A stretch of DNA of 64,000 bases from Tatumella terrea (GTDB lineage: Bacteria > Pseudomonadota > Gammaproteobacteria > Enterobacterales > Enterobacteriaceae): contig NZ_BAAAFX010000010.1 of the NCBI RefSeq assembly GCF_039523755.1, positions 124,001 to 188,000 of the forward strand. The letters are read 5' to 3'. The notes under the pieces are model-generated. The model was not told the origin of the DNA. It did not search any database and worked only from the letters and a program-made list of their open reading frames with translations. The translations under genes were made by a program, and so were the position numbers. How positions within the stretch are numbered: the stretch's first letter is position 1; every line of letters begins with the position of its first letter. Below, one piece after another: positions 1-7,284 of the stretch.

Positions 1-191
1 GCCTGACTGCCTGACTGCCTGACTGCCTGACTGCCTGACTGCCTGACTGCCTGACTGCCTGACCGGATCACATCACATCACATCACATCACATCATTACT
101 GCATCACATCATTACTGCATCACATCATTACTGCATCACATCATTACTGCATCACATCATTACTGCATCACTGCATTACTGCATCACTGCA
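1..191. repeat. Simple tandem repeats at window edge
   Basis: Eight head-to-tail copies of the 8-mer GCCTGACT fill about positions 1-64 (the last copy ends in C). A run of CATCA/CACAT 5-mers follows, then 16-bp units containing CATTACTGCAT to about 190. The last unit merges with the 3' end of yhbW, whose stop codon (TTA on the plus strand at 192-194) lies in the repeat motif. There are no unique spacers, so it is not a CRISPR array. The repeat may extend left of the window. Confidence 0.9.
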
Positions 192-1208
192 TTACTGCAT
201 CAGTGACTGTGCCGCCGCCATCGCCAGAGAGAAGGAATAAATTCTGGAATCAGGGTCAAAAATCTGACCGTTAACGATGATCTCATCGGCCTGATATTGC
301 TGCTGTAAGGCAGCCATTCCCTGCGCCACCGACTGCTGATCGCCGACCAGCGACATCCCTAATGCCCGCTCCACGCCATATTTTTCTGCCGGAGACCACA
401 GCGGATCCATGGTTTCTACCGGCTCAGGCAGAGGGCCTGGCATACCGCGGCGCAGGTTAATAAACTGCTGTTGCTGGGAGGTAAACAGGAAGCGTGCTCT
501 GGCCTTACTTTCCGCGGCAATCACATTCACCCCGATAATCACATACGGTTCAGCCAGTCGTGAGGACGGCCTGAATTTTTCACGGTACAGCGTGAGCGCG
601 TCGGCGAGCATATCCGGGGCGAAATGCGAGGCAAAAGCAAAGGGCAGGCCCAGCTGCGCAGCAAGTTGTGCGCTATAGAGGCTGGAGCCTAATAACCATA
701 CCGGAATCTGTAACCCGACACCCGGCACCGGCTGGACGTCAAAATGGCTGCCTGCCGGCGCATCAAACCAGCGGATAAGCTGTTCAATATCCTGCGGGAA
801 ACTTTCTTCATGGCTGCCCGACAGATGCCGGCGTAAGGCCATCATGGTGCGCTGGTCTGACCCGGGCGCCCGGCCTATCCCGAGATCAATTCGTCCGGGG
901 TAGAGTGTTGCCAGGGTTCCGAACTGTTCAGCTATCACCAGCGGGGAATGGTTAGGGAGCATCACACCGCCTGATCCCAGCCGCAGATGTGTGGTGTTGG
1001 CCGCCAGATATCCAATCAGTACTGAGGTGGCCGCACTGGCAATGCCGGTCATATTATGGTGTTCGGCCAGCCAGTAGCGGTGAAATCCCGCGGATTCCGC
1101 ATATTTCACTAATGCCAGTGAGTTGCTGAAGGCAGCCTGCACGGAGGACTGCGCCGGCACCGGGGCGAGATCTAATACAGAGAGCTTAAAGGGTTTGAGA
1201 CAGGACAT
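192..1208 (-). CDS. yhbW: LLM-class flavin-dependent oxidoreductase YhbW
   Basis: Predicted cytosolic luciferase-like monooxygenase-fold protein (338 aa), very similar throughout to E. coli YhbW, including the stretches WLAEHHNMTGIASAATS, GSGGVMLPNHSPLVIAEQF and LGSSLYSAQLAAQLGLPFAF. The family uses reduced flavin; the substrate of YhbW is not known to me. I chose the ATG at 1208, which has AAAGG about 8 nt upstream and matches the family N-terminus (LSVLDLAPVP); an in-frame GTG at 1235 has no good ribosome site. It lies 95 nt downstream of ubiV on the same strand, the E. coli order. The last codons are formed by the terminal repeat unit, so the extreme C-terminus may vary between strains. 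Confidence 0.92.
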   Translation of the reverse strand: MSCLKPFKLSVLDLAPVPAQSSVQAAFSNSLALVKYAESAGFHRYWLAEHHNMTGIASAATSVLIGYLAANTTHLRLGSGGVMLPNHSPLVIAEQFGTLATLYPGRIDLGIGRAPGSDQRTMMALRRHLSGSHEESFPQDIEQLIRWFDAPAGSHFDVQPVPGVGLQIPVWLLGSSLYSAQLAAQLGLPFAFASHFAPDMLADALTLYREKFRPSSRLAEPYVIIGVNVIAAESKARARFLFTSQQQQFINLRRGMPGPLPEPVETMDPLWSPAEKYGVERALGMSLVGDQQSVAQGMAALQQQYQADEIIVNGQIFDPDSRIYSFSLAMAAAQSLMQ

Positions 1209-1303
1209 AAGTATACCTTTATCATACCGAAGCACCTGGCAGTCGCCAGCAGGGCGATGCTGAAAGCATCCCCCTGAATGTAGCGTCTTTCGGTGGCGAA
1301 TAC

Positions 1304-2203
1304 CTACGCGGATTGTGCCCCGATGCTCGTCTCCAGTGCCATCCCCTCGATATTATGCCAGTAGCCATTACAGTGAGTCCGTTTATCCAGCGTGAACGGC
1401 ATCTCTGCCTGCTGATTACGGCGAAATTCGTGGATTAAGGCCGGAGTCTCTGTATCCTGAGGCGATATCCGCAGCACATCGACCAGCGACTGCATGGCGG
1501 ATTGCTCATTGCCCAGATGGTAGCAATAACTGCTGAGGGTCTGGATACCATTCAGTACAAAGACCGGCTGTCCTTCCCGTGACAGTACTTCACGACCCTG
1601 CGGATAGCGCAGACAGCAAGTTTCACAATGGTCTTTATCACGATTTTCTGAACGCGCCGTAAAGCAGCGTGCCGACAGGGCCAGCGGCAGATGACCGTAA
1701 CCGAAAACCTCCACTTCAAACCGATCCCGGAAGCCGTCACGCTCACACGCTTCCAGTAATGCGGTCAGCCAGTCGCGGGAAAGTTCTACCGGCATACACC
1801 AGCGCACCATGCCCTGTTTTAGCAGTATCTTCAGGCTGGCAGCGTTATAGATGTTCAGTGCCGGACCAGCGACAAAGGGTAACCGGTGGGTAGCGGCCAG
1901 ATTCACGGTGCCCATATCACAGGCTTCCACCATGAATTCACCGTTATCCACATAGCGTCTCAGCTCTTTCAGCTCAGACGGCGACTGTAATAAGGCCAGC
2001 GTACTGAGAACGACCTGTTTTCCTGCGGCTGCCAGGGGCCTTGCCATTTCCATCCATTGCGCAAATGACGTCGCACGGCGTTTACTGCAGACCGTTTCCC
2101 CCAGATAGATAATGTCCGCATCACTGCCGGCGGCCTGCCGGTAAAAGGTATTCAGTTTTTCTGTCGGCCAGTACCACAGCACCGGCCCGAGCGAATATTT
2201 CAT
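1304..2203 (-). CDS. ubiV: UbiV, O2-independent ubiquinone hydroxylation protein
   Basis: U32 peptidase-like family protein (299 aa), the YhbV/UbiV partner of UbiU. In E. coli the UbiU-UbiV heterodimer carries 4Fe-4S clusters and is needed with UbiT for anaerobic ubiquinone synthesis. The expected cluster cysteines are present: C39 (GETVCSKRR), C180 (ARCFTAR) and the pair in CETCC near 193-197. The ATG at 2203 follows ubiU by 9 nt, so the two genes are almost certainly co-transcribed. No truncation or odd feature is seen. Confidence 0.95.
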   Translation of the reverse strand: MKYSLGPVLWYWPTEKLNTFYRQAAGSDADIIYLGETVCSKRRATSFAQWMEMARPLAAAGKQVVLSTLALLQSPSELKELRRYVDNGEFMVEACDMGTVNLAATHRLPFVAGPALNIYNAASLKILLKQGMVRWCMPVELSRDWLTALLEACERDGFRDRFEVEVFGYGHLPLALSARCFTARSENRDKDHCETCCLRYPQGREVLSREGQPVFVLNGIQTLSSYCYHLGNEQSAMQSLVDVLRISPQDTETPALIHEFRRNQQAEMPFTLDKRTHCNGYWHNIEGMALETSIGAQSA

Positions 2204-2212
2204 GATCGTTTC

Positions 2213-3208
2213 CTATTGCCATTGGCGGTGCAGTGCACCCAGAGTGGTTTGCGTACCTTCCGCAAGCTCTCCCAGTTGCTGCATCCAGCGCGGGTCAACA
2301 TTAAAGGTCGCCGGCGATGTCCGGCAGTGATCGATGGCCTGCCGCCAGACGCTCGCTACCTGCCTGACATAGGCGGGGCTGCGCTGTCGCCCTTCAATTT
2401 TCACCGAGACAATCCCCATCTTTTGCAGTTCCGGCAGCAGGGCCAGCGTATTCAGACTCGTGGGTTCTTCCAGTACGTGGTAACACTGCCCCCCGACCTG
2501 ATAGCGTCCTTTGCAGAGGGTGGGATAGCCTGCATTTTCGTGCGGCGGATAACAATCGATCAGCACTTCGTTGAGCCTGGCCTCCATGCCTTGCGTCGTG
2601 GTTTGCCAGCGCACAAATCTGGCCGGCGAGCAGGCGCCAGCGGTGTTCGGGGATTCACCGGTCATCCATGAGGACAGATAGCAACGCCCTTCAGCCATAA
2701 TACACAGGCTTCCGAAGGCAAAGACTTCGAGCGGGACGGTGGTTTCGCGCGCCAGTTGCCGGACCTGGTGTAAAGACAGCACGCGCGGCAAGACCACACG
2801 ATGAACCGCGAACTCTCGTTGATAGAAGAGAATGGCTTCGGTATTGGTGGCCGACGCCTGAACCGATAAGTGTCGCTCCAGGGTCGGGTGGCGGGTACAG
2901 GCGTAATCGAGCAAGGCAGGGTCGGCGAGGATCAGTGCATCCGCACCGCTGTCTGCGGCGATATCAATCGCCTGTTTCCAGCGAGCGAAGCCTTCAGGGT
3001 GGGCGAACGTGTTGACCGCAACATGCAGCTTTTTCTTTCGCTGGTGCAGATACCGGGCCGCTTCTTTCAGCCGGACAGGGGTGAAATTAAGCCCGGTAAA
3101 ATGGCGGGCATTAGTATCATCTTTCAGGCCGACATAGACCGCATCCGCCCCGTTATCAGCAGCGGCTTTCAACGCAGGTAAATTCCCCGCCGGGCACAAC
3201 AGTTCCAT
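2213..3208 (-). CDS. ubiU: UbiU, O2-independent ubiquinone hydroxylation protein
   Basis: U32-family protein with a start at 3208 that gives 331 aa, the same length as E. coli UbiU, beginning MELLCPAGNLPALKAA and preceded by GGGAGAA. A longer in-frame start at 3259 adds 17 unconserved residues. The four family cysteines are present: C169 and C176 (SLCIMAEGRC), C193 (GACSPARF) and C232 (TLCKGRY). First gene of ubiU-ubiV, divergent from ubiT across about 150 nt. In E. coli this locus answers to oxygen through FNR; here I see only a TTGAT half-site near 3267, not a full FNR box. Confidence 0.96.
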   Translation of the reverse strand: MELLCPAGNLPALKAAADNGADAVYVGLKDDTNARHFTGLNFTPVRLKEAARYLHQRKKKLHVAVNTFAHPEGFARWKQAIDIAADSGADALILADPALLDYACTRHPTLERHLSVQASATNTEAILFYQREFAVHRVVLPRVLSLHQVRQLARETTVPLEVFAFGSLCIMAEGRCYLSSWMTGESPNTAGACSPARFVRWQTTTQGMEARLNEVLIDCYPPHENAGYPTLCKGRYQVGGQCYHVLEEPTSLNTLALLPELQKMGIVSVKIEGRQRSPAYVRQVASVWRQAIDHCRTSPATFNVDPRWMQQLGELAEGTQTTLGALHRQWQ

Positions 3209-3362
3209 AGTGTTCTCCCTGTAAATATCAGGGATAAAAGTGTAGAAAAATTTATCCACCGAAAAGTTGATGCAGGGCAGTGTATGGCGGGTTAATCACA
3301 AAAATCGTCGCAGCGACAGTTAAAATAGCCGCAGTCTCCCTGTCATCGATTTAAGGAAAAAT

Positions 3363-3887
3363 ATGCTGCAGCGATTACATCATCATCTGGTCAGTGAAAT
3401 GCCGAAGCTCCTGGCCTGGCCTCTGGGACGGGTGCCTTTCTCCTGTAAAAAGGTCCTGTTACGACAACTGATTAACTGGCAATATCAGCAGCTGATCGCG
3501 GCCGGCGAGATTGACTTTCTGCAGCAGCGCCGGCTGGGGATCGAGATCCGTGACCTGCGGCTGAAGTGGGTGATGACACTGGAAAACCAGCGGATCATGA
3601 TCACCGACGGGCAGGAGGCCGATGTCTGGTTTCGCGCGGATACCAACGATTTGATTTTACTCGCGGCAGGCCGGAAAGACCCGGATATGTTATTCTTTCA
3701 GCGTCGGCTGGTGGTGGAAGGCGATACAGAATTAGGCTTGGCAGTAAAAAACCTGATGGATGCTATCGAACCCGACGCGATGCCACCGATACTACTTAAA
3801 GGGTTGCAGCATCTGGCTGCATTTACAGAAGCAGGAATGACACAGGACGCCAGCGTAATAACGGTGCGCGAAGAGAACTCATGCTAA
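3363..3887 (+). CDS. ubiT: UbiT, SCP2-domain anaerobic ubiquinone factor
   Basis: Small SCP2 (sterol carrier) domain protein (174 aa) matching the YhbT/UbiT family. UbiT binds lipids such as ubiquinone precursors and acts with UbiU/UbiV when oxygen is absent. The SCP2 core is visible in the second half (TLENQRIMITDGQEADVWF, FFQRRLVVEGDTELGLAVK). The ATG at 3363 has AAGGA 8 nt upstream. Its last 7 nt overlap the start of yhbS, so the two are translationally coupled. Divergent orientation from ubiUV matches E. coli. Confidence 0.94.
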   Translation: MLQRLHHHLVSEMPKLLAWPLGRVPFSCKKVLLRQLINWQYQQLIAAGEIDFLQQRRLGIEIRDLRLKWVMTLENQRIMITDGQEADVWFRADTNDLILLAAGRKDPDMLFFQRRLVVEGDTELGLAVKNLMDAIEPDAMPPILLKGLQHLAAFTEAGMTQDASVITVREENSC

Positions 3888-4381
3888 TCCGGACTGAAAT
3901 TGGTATTGATGCGCCAGGCATCGACCGTTTATTAAAAAACTGCTTCGGCTCCGAGCAGGAAGCGGAGCGGGTCAGACAGCTACGTGAGCAGGGGTTACTG
4001 ACTCTGGGAATGGTGGCGACCGATGATGAAGGCCAGATTCTGGGATATGCGGCATTCAGCCCGGTCACGCTGGCAGGAGAAGATAAAGGCTGGGTGGTAC
4101 TTTCCCCGCTGGCTATCGATGCCGCCTGCCGGTCACAGGCACTGGATGAACAACTGGTCCGGGAGGCCCTGGATACCCTGAATGAGTTTGGTTATGGTGC
4201 CGTTCTCGCCAGAGAAAGCCTGGCCTGTCTGACACAGGTCGGGTTCCGGCCAAGTGAAAAACTGCATTATCAGTCGCCGGCCGATAACCGGCAGCAGACG
4301 TTGCTTATTTACCCGCTGGCGAACGACCCGGTCGGGGATGAAGCCGGCGAATTACAGCTTTCCACACCCTTTTACGGGTGA
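3881..4381 (+). CDS. yhbS: GNAT-family acetyltransferase-like protein YhbS
   Basis: GNAT-fold protein (166 aa) aligned over its whole length with E. coli YhbS (MLIRTEIGIDAPGIDRLL, LVATDDEGQ-type strand, DTLNEFGYGAV). The acetyl-CoA pyrophosphate loop looks degenerate: where E. coli YhbS has RGQGLA, this protein has RSQALD, losing both glycines of the Q/R-x-x-G-x-G/A signature. Activity as an acetyltransferase is therefore doubtful. The start at 3881 overlaps the ubiT stop. The 3' end overlaps the convergent yhbQ by 10 nt. Confidence 0.85.
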   Translation: MLIRTEIGIDAPGIDRLLKNCFGSEQEAERVRQLREQGLLTLGMVATDDEGQILGYAAFSPVTLAGEDKGWVVLSPLAIDAACRSQALDEQLVREALDTLNEFGYGAVLARESLACLTQVGFRPSEKLHYQSPADNRQQTLLIYPLANDPVGDEAGELQLSTPFYG

Positions 4382-4659
4382 CGGGTAAGCCAGCAGGGCA
4401 GATCGGCAGGCTGGTCACTGACCAGTAACAGCTTATCCGCCCGGGTCCGTTGCTTCACCTGGTATTCCAGCTTTGATGCCTGTGACCGGTCTCCGGCAGG
4501 GCTCTGAAATACCAGCGTCAGCGGACCTTTGCCCCGTAACGCCCTCGCACCTGTACCGCGCTGATGTTGTAAAAATCGCCGTGCGACGTCGGTCGTAATC
4601 CCGGTGTACAACGCACCGGAGGCTGTTTGTACCATGTACAAAAACCAGCGATTTTCCAT
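4372..4659 (-). CDS. yhbQ: GIY-YIG nuclease-domain protein YhbQ
   Basis: Single-domain GIY-YIG protein (95 aa), similar to E. coli YhbQ. The motif appears as WFLYMVQTASGALYTGITTD, with the following R (VARRFLQHQ) and the catalytic-region E (KLEYQVKQ) in place. GIY-YIG domains cleave DNA with a metal ion; the cellular role of YhbQ is poorly defined. Reading frames open at 4722, 4668 and 4659. I chose 4659 because it gives the family's short N-terminus, though the ribosome site is not clear-cut. Convergent with yhbS. Confidence 0.85.
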   Translation of the reverse strand: MENRWFLYMVQTASGALYTGITTDVARRFLQHQRGTGARALRGKGPLTLVFQSPAGDRSQASKLEYQVKQRTRADKLLLVSDQPADLPCWLTRHP

Positions 4660-4739
4660 CCTGATCATTATCCTGTTCGGTGAAGAGCGGGCAGTGTAGC
4701 GTGCAATGTCTGAGAATGTCATGATTTGATCATCAGAGG

Positions 4740-5174
4740 ATGTCTATGTCGGACCTGAACCACTGTCTTAACTATCTGAAAAAACACCATGTGCTGACGC
4801 TTTGTACCGGTAGCGGTGACACCTTATGGGCAGCCAATTGCTTTTATGTTCTGGATGAAACCGGCATTGCGTTCTGGCTGATGACAGAGGAGACCACCCG
4901 TCACGGTGAGTTAATGCGCCTTAACGCCCGCGTTGCAGGTACGGTGACCACGCCCGCCAGCACGGTGATGAAGATCCAGGGCATCCAGTATGCCGGAGAG
5001 ATATTCCAGCCGGAAGGGGAGCGGGAGAAGCAGGCACTGGCCTGCTATCAGCAACACTTTCCGATTGCCCGCGCGATGAAAGCCCCGTTATGGGAAATCC
5101 GGCTGGATGAACTGAAGATGACCGATAATACGCTGGGCTTCGGGAAAAAAATCCACTGGTCCCGCACCTCCTGA
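4740..5174 (+). CDS. yhbP: UPF0306 family protein YhbP
   Basis: Pyridoxamine-phosphate-oxidase-like split-barrel protein (144 aa) of the UPF0306 family, recognisable as E. coli YhbP from AFWLMTEETTRH, VAGTV and the C-terminal WEIRLDELKMTDNTLGFGKK. The biochemical function is unknown. The start at 4740 has AGAGG a few nt upstream; a second in-frame ATG follows two codons later. It is divergent from yhbQ, as in E. coli. Confidence 0.88.
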   Translation: MSMSDLNHCLNYLKKHHVLTLCTGSGDTLWAANCFYVLDETGIAFWLMTEETTRHGELMRLNARVAGTVTTPASTVMKIQGIQYAGEIFQPEGEREKQALACYQQHFPIARAMKAPLWEIRLDELKMTDNTLGFGKKIHWSRTS

Positions 5175-5560
5175 ATCCCTTTTTCGGCGTCCGCAGGACG
5201 CCATTCCCTCCCGCCGACCGCCCTTTTCACGGGCTGATGCCTGCCTTGATCCGGCGTTAATGCCCGGTGAGCTGAATACCTGCCCGGGGTGATAAATAAA
5301 AAATATTCATATTAAATGTTAATTTATTTAATCAATTTCGCTTGCAATTAACGGCCCTGACGGATCATAGTGAAGGCCGGCAGCAGAAAAGTGAATATCC
5401 GTTCCGCCGTGAATATTACGGAGCCATCACAGGGAATCACTGTCAGATAAACGCGTTAAAGCTCCTCACCTGCATGAGATAACCAGTCCACCATACACAT
5501 TAATTTAATTTATTAAAATTAGCGTGTTAGCTAACGGTTTCTGTTTTACACGGGGGATAT
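5175..5560. other. Intergenic stretch upstream of acyltransferase
   Basis: No gene is seen. A 7-bp hairpin (GGCGTCC/GGACGCC, 5187-5203) sits just after yhbP but lacks a T-run, so it is at best a weak terminator. From about 5290 the sequence turns markedly AT-rich (runs of TTAATTTATT at 5300-5335 and 5500-5525), which suggests the promoter region of the following gene and possibly an H-NS-type silenced segment (inference). Confidence 0.5.
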
Positions 5561-6763
5561 ATGCACAATGACACATCACCGATACAACCATCTCATCCAT
5601 CGACCGCGCACCATATTGTTCAGCGTAACGAAAAGGGTATGTTGCCCAATCTGACTTCCCTGAACGGTATCCGCTTTATCGCGGCTATCGGGGTATTTTT
5701 TTTCCACTCTTCACTCGGGGCTATAATGGCACCCTTTGCCAGCCCGCGTGTCAGTGACCTGTATTCCTTTATCTTTAGTATTTCCGGCTGGGTCAGCGTT
5801 TCCCTGTTTTTTATTCTCAGCGGTTTTGTGATGGGCTGGTCATCCCGGCCGGTCGATCATCCGCTACGCTTTTACCGTCGGCGGCTGGCAAAAATCTATC
5901 CGATGAATGTGGTCGTGATGGTGATCGCGCTGGTTTGTGGCGTGGTCAGTATTCATCGCCCGGATATCTGGGGGCCTAATTTCCTGCTGGTGCAGGCCTG
6001 GATCCCGAGGGTGGAAAATTATATCGGCGGGAATACCCCCAGCTGGTTCCTCGGTGCCATTGTTCTGTTTTATTTTCTTTTCCCGATCGTATTCCGCTGG
6101 GTAAAAGCACTGCCGGCAGACAAACTCTGGACCACGGTTTTTCTCTGTTATGCCGGGATGATTATCAGCCAGTTCGTTATCTATTACTTTACACATAATG
6201 AACCGCTGCTCTCCGGCTGGCCGTTTCCTATCGGTGAAACCCAGTTCTGGCTTTCCTACACATTGCCAATCACCCGGATATTTGAATTCGTGATTGGCCT
6301 GGTACTGTCCCGAATTATTCTTGAAGGCTATTTTATCCGCATCAGTACCGGCGTCAGTTTTTCGCTGGTGGTTATTGGCTATATTATTGATTTATATGTT
6401 CCTTTTCAGTTCAGTTTTAACCTCGTGATGTTACTCCCGCTGGTCTTATTACTGGGATCTCTGACGGTCGGCGATATAAACGGTAAGACCTCATTTCTGA
6501 ACTGGCCGGTGATGCAATGGCTGGGCGATATCTCCTTCGGGTTTTATATGATCCACTTTACCCTTCTGATGTTGCTTAAACGCTGGACCGGCGGAGAGAA
6601 ATTTACTACCCCGACAGCCTTACTGTTACTGTTACTTGCAATCATTGCCAGTGTGTTCTGTGGCTGGTTACTGCATAAATATGTCGAAATCCCGTGCGGT
6701 AATTACCTGAACTCCCGTTCCCGTGCCGGAAAGCCCCTGGCTCGCCGGGAAAGTGTACGCTGA
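5561..6763 (+). CDS. Acyltransferase 3 family membrane protein (OafA/YrhL type)
   Basis: Integral inner-membrane O-acyltransferase (400 aa) with about ten hydrophobic helices. The family transfers acyl groups, often acetyl, to sugars of O-antigen, exopolysaccharide or peptidoglycan. It opens with the typical LTSLNGIRFIAAIGVFFFHS stretch, whose His is the conserved catalytic candidate, followed by SVSLFFILSGFVM and RRRLAKIYPMN. Start at 5561 is preceded by GGGGG. It is inserted alone between yhbP and nrdG behind an AT-rich region, with no polysaccharide genes nearby, so the acceptor cannot be told. Probably an accessory gene. Confidence 0.85.
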   Translation: MHNDTSPIQPSHPSTAHHIVQRNEKGMLPNLTSLNGIRFIAAIGVFFFHSSLGAIMAPFASPRVSDLYSFIFSISGWVSVSLFFILSGFVMGWSSRPVDHPLRFYRRRLAKIYPMNVVVMVIALVCGVVSIHRPDIWGPNFLLVQAWIPRVENYIGGNTPSWFLGAIVLFYFLFPIVFRWVKALPADKLWTTVFLCYAGMIISQFVIYYFTHNEPLLSGWPFPIGETQFWLSYTLPITRIFEFVIGLVLSRIILEGYFIRISTGVSFSLVVIGYIIDLYVPFQFSFNLVMLLPLVLLLGSLTVGDINGKTSFLNWPVMQWLGDISFGFYMIHFTLLMLLKRWTGGEKFTTPTALLLLLLAIIASVFCGWLLHKYVEIPCGNYLNSRSRAGKPLARRESVR

Positions 6764-6771
6764 AAGCTCCG

Positions 6772-6801
6772 CTGACGGCCCGGAGAGCTCCGGACCGTCA
6801 G
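6772..6801. terminator. Hairpin between convergent genes
   Basis: A near-perfect palindrome (CTGACGG ... CCGTCAG outer arms, CCGGAG/CTCCGG inner arms) lies between the acyltransferase stop (6763) and the nrdG stop (6804). It has no T-run on either side but could act as a bidirectional terminator or mRNA 3' stabiliser. Confidence 0.5.
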
Positions 6802-6803
6802 GG

Positions 6804-7277
6804 TTACCGTGCCTGACGCAGATACCAGATCCGCTGATTCCGGCTGCCGCGCCATTTGAGCGACAGATCTTTTTCAGATTCTACGAAGGGACCATCCACC
6901 AGCACATGAATGTGCCGTGTAACTTCGCGCTGGGCGGCGGTCAGCCATTGAAAAGAGTATCCGGTCCATAGCCAGATATCTTTTTCCGGACATTCACTGA
7001 CCACGCGCCTTACCAGTTGCAACACGGCAGTGACATTGGCCGGGTGGAGCGGATCGCCGCCGGATAAGGACAATCCCTGACGGGGGATACGCGTGTCGTT
7101 AAGGTCCGTGATGATCCTGTCCTCCTCCTGCCGGGTAAACGGTTGTCCGGAATCCACCCGCCATGTGGACTGGTTATAGCATCCCCGGCAATGATGTTCA
7201 CAGCCCGCGACAAACAGGGTACAGCGGGTCCCCGGTCCGTTGACCACATCCAGCGGATAGTAGCGATGATAATTCAT
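6804..7277 (-). CDS. nrdG: Anaerobic ribonucleotide reductase activase NrdG
   Basis: Radical SAM enzyme (157 aa) that installs the glycyl radical on NrdD. The CX3CX2C cluster motif is CEHHCRGC near residue 26, after the family opening MNYHRYYPLDVVNGPGTRC; LSGGDPLHP is the SAM-binding GGDP-type motif. It starts 7 nt after the nrdD stop, so the two form one operon with coupled translation. Length agrees with E. coli NrdG (154 aa). Confidence 0.97.
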   Translation of the reverse strand: MNYHRYYPLDVVNGPGTRCTLFVAGCEHHCRGCYNQSTWRVDSGQPFTRQEEDRIITDLNDTRIPRQGLSLSGGDPLHPANVTAVLQLVRRVVSECPEKDIWLWTGYSFQWLTAAQREVTRHIHVLVDGPFVESEKDLSLKWRGSRNQRIWYLRQAR

Positions 7278-7284
7278 GGCGGGG

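Noticed and set aside
1..191. Possible CRISPR array at the window edge
   Set aside because: Units are contiguous 5-, 8- and 16-mers without unique spacers; no cas genes.
3262..3280. FNR box between ubiU and ubiT
   Set aside because: Only a TTGAT half is present; the second half does not match ATCAA.
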